Source: Flavobacteriales bacterium
GTDB lineage: Bacteria > Bacteroidota > Bacteroidia > Flavobacteriales > Flavobacteriaceae
Length of the DNA stretch: 7,015 nucleotides
NCBI GenBank assembly: GCA_027031025.1
Contig: JALVEJ010000292.1
Span: 1 to 7,015 of the forward strand
Direction of reading: 5' to 3'
Each line of letters starts with the position of its first letter. Position 1 is the stretch's first letter. The position numbers were made by a program, and so were the translations under genes. A model generated the notes under the pieces. That model searched no databases. It worked only from the letters and a program-made list of their open reading frames with translations, and was not told the DNA's origin. Shown here piece after piece: positions 5,693 to 7,015 of this stretch.

Positions 5693-5760
5693 ACAAAACC
5701 TTGGTAGCAATTGGATAATTTAGATAATAATGCCAAAAAAAAATCCGTAGGAACGACACT
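5683..5760. repeat. Two decayed copies of a CCGTAG-type repeat, 60 bp apart
   Basis: TCCCGTAGAGACAAAACCTT (5683-5702) and ATCCGTAGGAACGACACTT (5743-5761) share CCGTAG at an offset of 60 bp and a similar tail ending in CTT. The first copy is also the right arm of the stem-loop at 5643-5692. They look like diverged units of one interspersed repeat family. Confidence 0.45.
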
Positions 5761-5769
5761 TAAATCCTA

Positions 5770-5808
5770 AAATTAGATGTTCGTCGATGTAGACAACGAG
5801 CCTAATTT
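5770..5808. repeat. Stem-loop enclosing the second GATGTTCGTCG copy
   Basis: AAATTAG (5770-5776) pairs with CTAATTT (5802-5808). Within the loop TCGT (5781-5784) can pair with ACGA (5796-5799). GATGTTCGTCG (5776-5786) is an exact 11-bp repeat of 5377-5387. It lies about 160 bp upstream of nrdB. Confidence 0.45.
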
Positions 5809-5968
5809 ATTGTAACCCACACAAAATAACATAGTCCTAGAAATAGTCTATCATCATACAATGAAAATTTGCAATCGTGATTTAAAAATTTTGCGTAATT
5901 TTATTCCGTTAAATTTTATTAATTTTAACCACCAAGTATAAATTCAGTTTAAATAAAAACTAAATAAA

Positions 5969-7015
5969 ATGAAAAAACCAGATAATTGTACCGGAGACAA
6001 ATTTATTCCGTCTATTTATGACAATTGTAAAATAGACTTTACCGAACAAAAAATGTTTTTCGGAAAAGGACGAAATTTGCAACGATATGATGTTCAAAAA
6101 TATCCGTTTTACGAAGATCTATCTCAAAAAATGTTGAGTTTTTTTTGGCGTCCCGAAGAAGTATCTTTAATTAAAGATGTCAACGATTTTGCCGAACTGT
6201 CGGAGCATGAAAAATTTATTTTTACCGAAAACTTAAAATATCAAATACTTTTGGATAGTGTTCAAGGGCGCTCTCCCTTTTTAACTTTTGGTCAAGCTGT
6301 TACCTTACCGGAGGTTGAAGAAGCCATCATTATCTGGGATTTTTTTGAAACCATTCATTCTATGTCCTATTCATATATCATCAAAAATGTCTATCCAGAC
6401 CCGACAAAAATATTTGATGAAATTATGGATAACAAAATGATTGAAGAACGGGCAGGAGCCGTAACGGAATATTACAATAATTTTTACCAAAATATCATTA
6501 AATATCAAGCTCAGGAAATGGGCATGACTTCTAACGAACCGGTTACGCTTGAGCAGCTCAAAAAAGATTTGTATTTAGCATTAGTGTCCGTTAATATTCT
6601 TGAAGGCGTTCGTTTTTACGTATCTTTTGCATGTGCTTTTAGTTTTGCCGAAAACAAAAAAATGGAAGGTAACGCCAAAATTATCAAATTTATAGCCCGA
6701 GACGAAAACGAACATTTAAAAATGACCCAACGGATAATTAGAGATTTGAGGACACATAAAGACGAAGGTTTTGCAGAAATTATTCGTAGTTTGGATGACG
6801 AAGTTTATAAACTTTATAAAGATGCTGCCGAACAAGAAATGCGGTGGGCGGAACATCTCTTTAAAGACGGCTCTATCATCGGTTTAAACGATAAACTTTT
6901 GATACAATATATGAAATGGTTGACAAACAACCGTTTACAAGCCATTGGACTGAAACCGATATACGAAGAAACCAAAAATCCGCTTAGTTGGATGAATCAT
7001 TGGTTACGTAACGAT
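5969..7015 (+). CDS. nrdB: Class Ia ribonucleotide reductase, small (R2) subunit; 3' end outside the window
   Basis: 349 codons are present, with no stop before the edge. R2 holds the diferric-tyrosyl radical that starts reduction of ribonucleotides to deoxyribonucleotides in the large subunit NrdA. All cofactor residues are visible: iron ligands D96 (LLDSVQGRSP), E127 and H130 (ETIHS), E212 (NILEGVRFY), E246 and H249 (RDENEH), and the radical tyrosine Y134 (ETIHSMSY). Other matches to E. coli NrdB include MFFGKGRN, LSFFWRPEEV, FYVSFACAF, MEGNAKII and SWMNHWL near the right edge. By comparison with E. coli R2 only a few tens of residues should be missing, including the C-terminal tail that docks on NrdA. 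The N-terminus before the R2 core is only about 25 residues, so it lacks the ATP-cone found on some Bacteroidota R2 proteins. nrdA may follow outside the window. The ATG at 5969 has no Shine-Dalgarno. Confidence 0.96.
   Translation, partial: MKKPDNCTGDKFIPSIYDNCKIDFTEQKMFFGKGRNLQRYDVQKYPFYEDLSQKMLSFFWRPEEVSLIKDVNDFAELSEHEKFIFTENLKYQILLDSVQGRSPFLTFGQAVTLPEVEEAIIIWDFFETIHSMSYSYIIKNVYPDPTKIFDEIMDNKMIEERAGAVTEYYNNFYQNIIKYQAQEMGMTSNEPVTLEQLKKDLYLALVSVNILEGVRFYVSFACAFSFAENKKMEGNAKIIKFIARDENEHLKMTQRIIRDLRTHKDEGFAEIIRSLDDEVYKLYKDAAEQEMRWAEHLFKDGSIIGLNDKLLIQYMKWLTNNRLQAIGLKPIYEETKNPLSWMNHWLRND

Larger units (their letters stand above)
5140..5968. other. 829-bp gene-free region with decayed palindromic repeats
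   Basis: No convincing gene lies between comF and nrdB. The longest open frame (5476-5718) begins at a TTG inside a palindromic repeat and reads through a hairpin, so I do not count it. The left part (5140-5350) is plain AT-rich DNA with small palindromes. From about 5360 to 5810 there is a series of stem-loops and recurring words (GATGTTCGTCG, CCGTAG, TACTGAGCTTGCCGAAGTA) that look like degenerate interspersed repeats. The last 150 bp before nrdB are AT-rich; I could not find a full TTTG/TAnnTTTG promoter or a clear NrdR box there. There is also no obvious intrinsic terminator directly after comF. Confidence 0.6.

Noticed and set aside
5476..5718. 80-codon plus-strand open frame as a possible small gene
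   Set aside because: It begins with TTG inside the REP-like palindrome, runs through the 5643-5692 stem-loop, has no promoter or recognisable domain, and lies in a region of decayed repeats.
5819..5840. NrdR box upstream of nrdB (CACACAAAATAACATAG)
   Set aside because: The similarity to the NrdR consensus is partial, the symmetry is poor, and there is no second box at the usual spacing.
5224..5851. AATAGTCTAT at 5224-5233 and 5842-5851 as target-site duplications around an insertion
   Set aside because: The copies are 10-bp AT-rich words with no matching inverted ends beside them and no transposase. A chance repeat is as likely.

Overview
The window looks like a chromosomal segment of an AT-rich member of the Bacteroidota, probably near the Flavobacteriia or related lineages. 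The evidence is the close resemblance of RecA, RRF and ComF to what I know of flavobacterial proteins, the absence of Shine-Dalgarno sequences before the genes, and a textbook Bacteroidota promoter (TTTG, 19-nt spacer, TATTTTTG) ahead of frr. Nothing indicates a phage, plasmid or CRISPR locus.

Layout. Positions 1-120 hold the 3' end of a RelE/ParE-family toxin gene, followed by a strong intrinsic terminator (138-171). Positions 172-579 have no credible gene. They hold a displaced second copy of one terminator arm, a G8 run, an imperfect hairpin, and two diverged copies of a roughly 120-bp direct repeat that run up to the next gene. On the minus strand, 580-2493 encodes a GCS2-type carboxylate-amine ligase (glutamate-cysteine-ligase-like) fused to a C-terminal pair of CBS domains. 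A divergent intergenic region of about 295 bp separates it from a plus-strand cluster: frr (ribosome recycling factor), recA and a ComF-family phosphoribosyltransferase. Spacing is 21 bp between frr and recA, and 11 bp between the recA stop and the preferred comF start. This looks like one transcription unit.

Positions 5140-5968 (829 bp) are another gene-poor stretch. It is filled with short palindromes and decayed copies of what look like interspersed Bacteroidota repeats. At 5969 the class Ia ribonucleotide reductase small subunit gene (nrdB) begins and runs off the right edge without a stop codon.

Functionally most of the window is housekeeping: translation recycling, recombination and repair, a likely DNA-uptake factor, and dNTP synthesis. 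I do not see a clearly new biological system. The items most worth a second look are a long hairpin over the 5' end of comF (13-bp perfect outer stem with one candidate start codon inside it), the GCS2-CBS fusion, and the structured repeat families in the two gene-poor regions.
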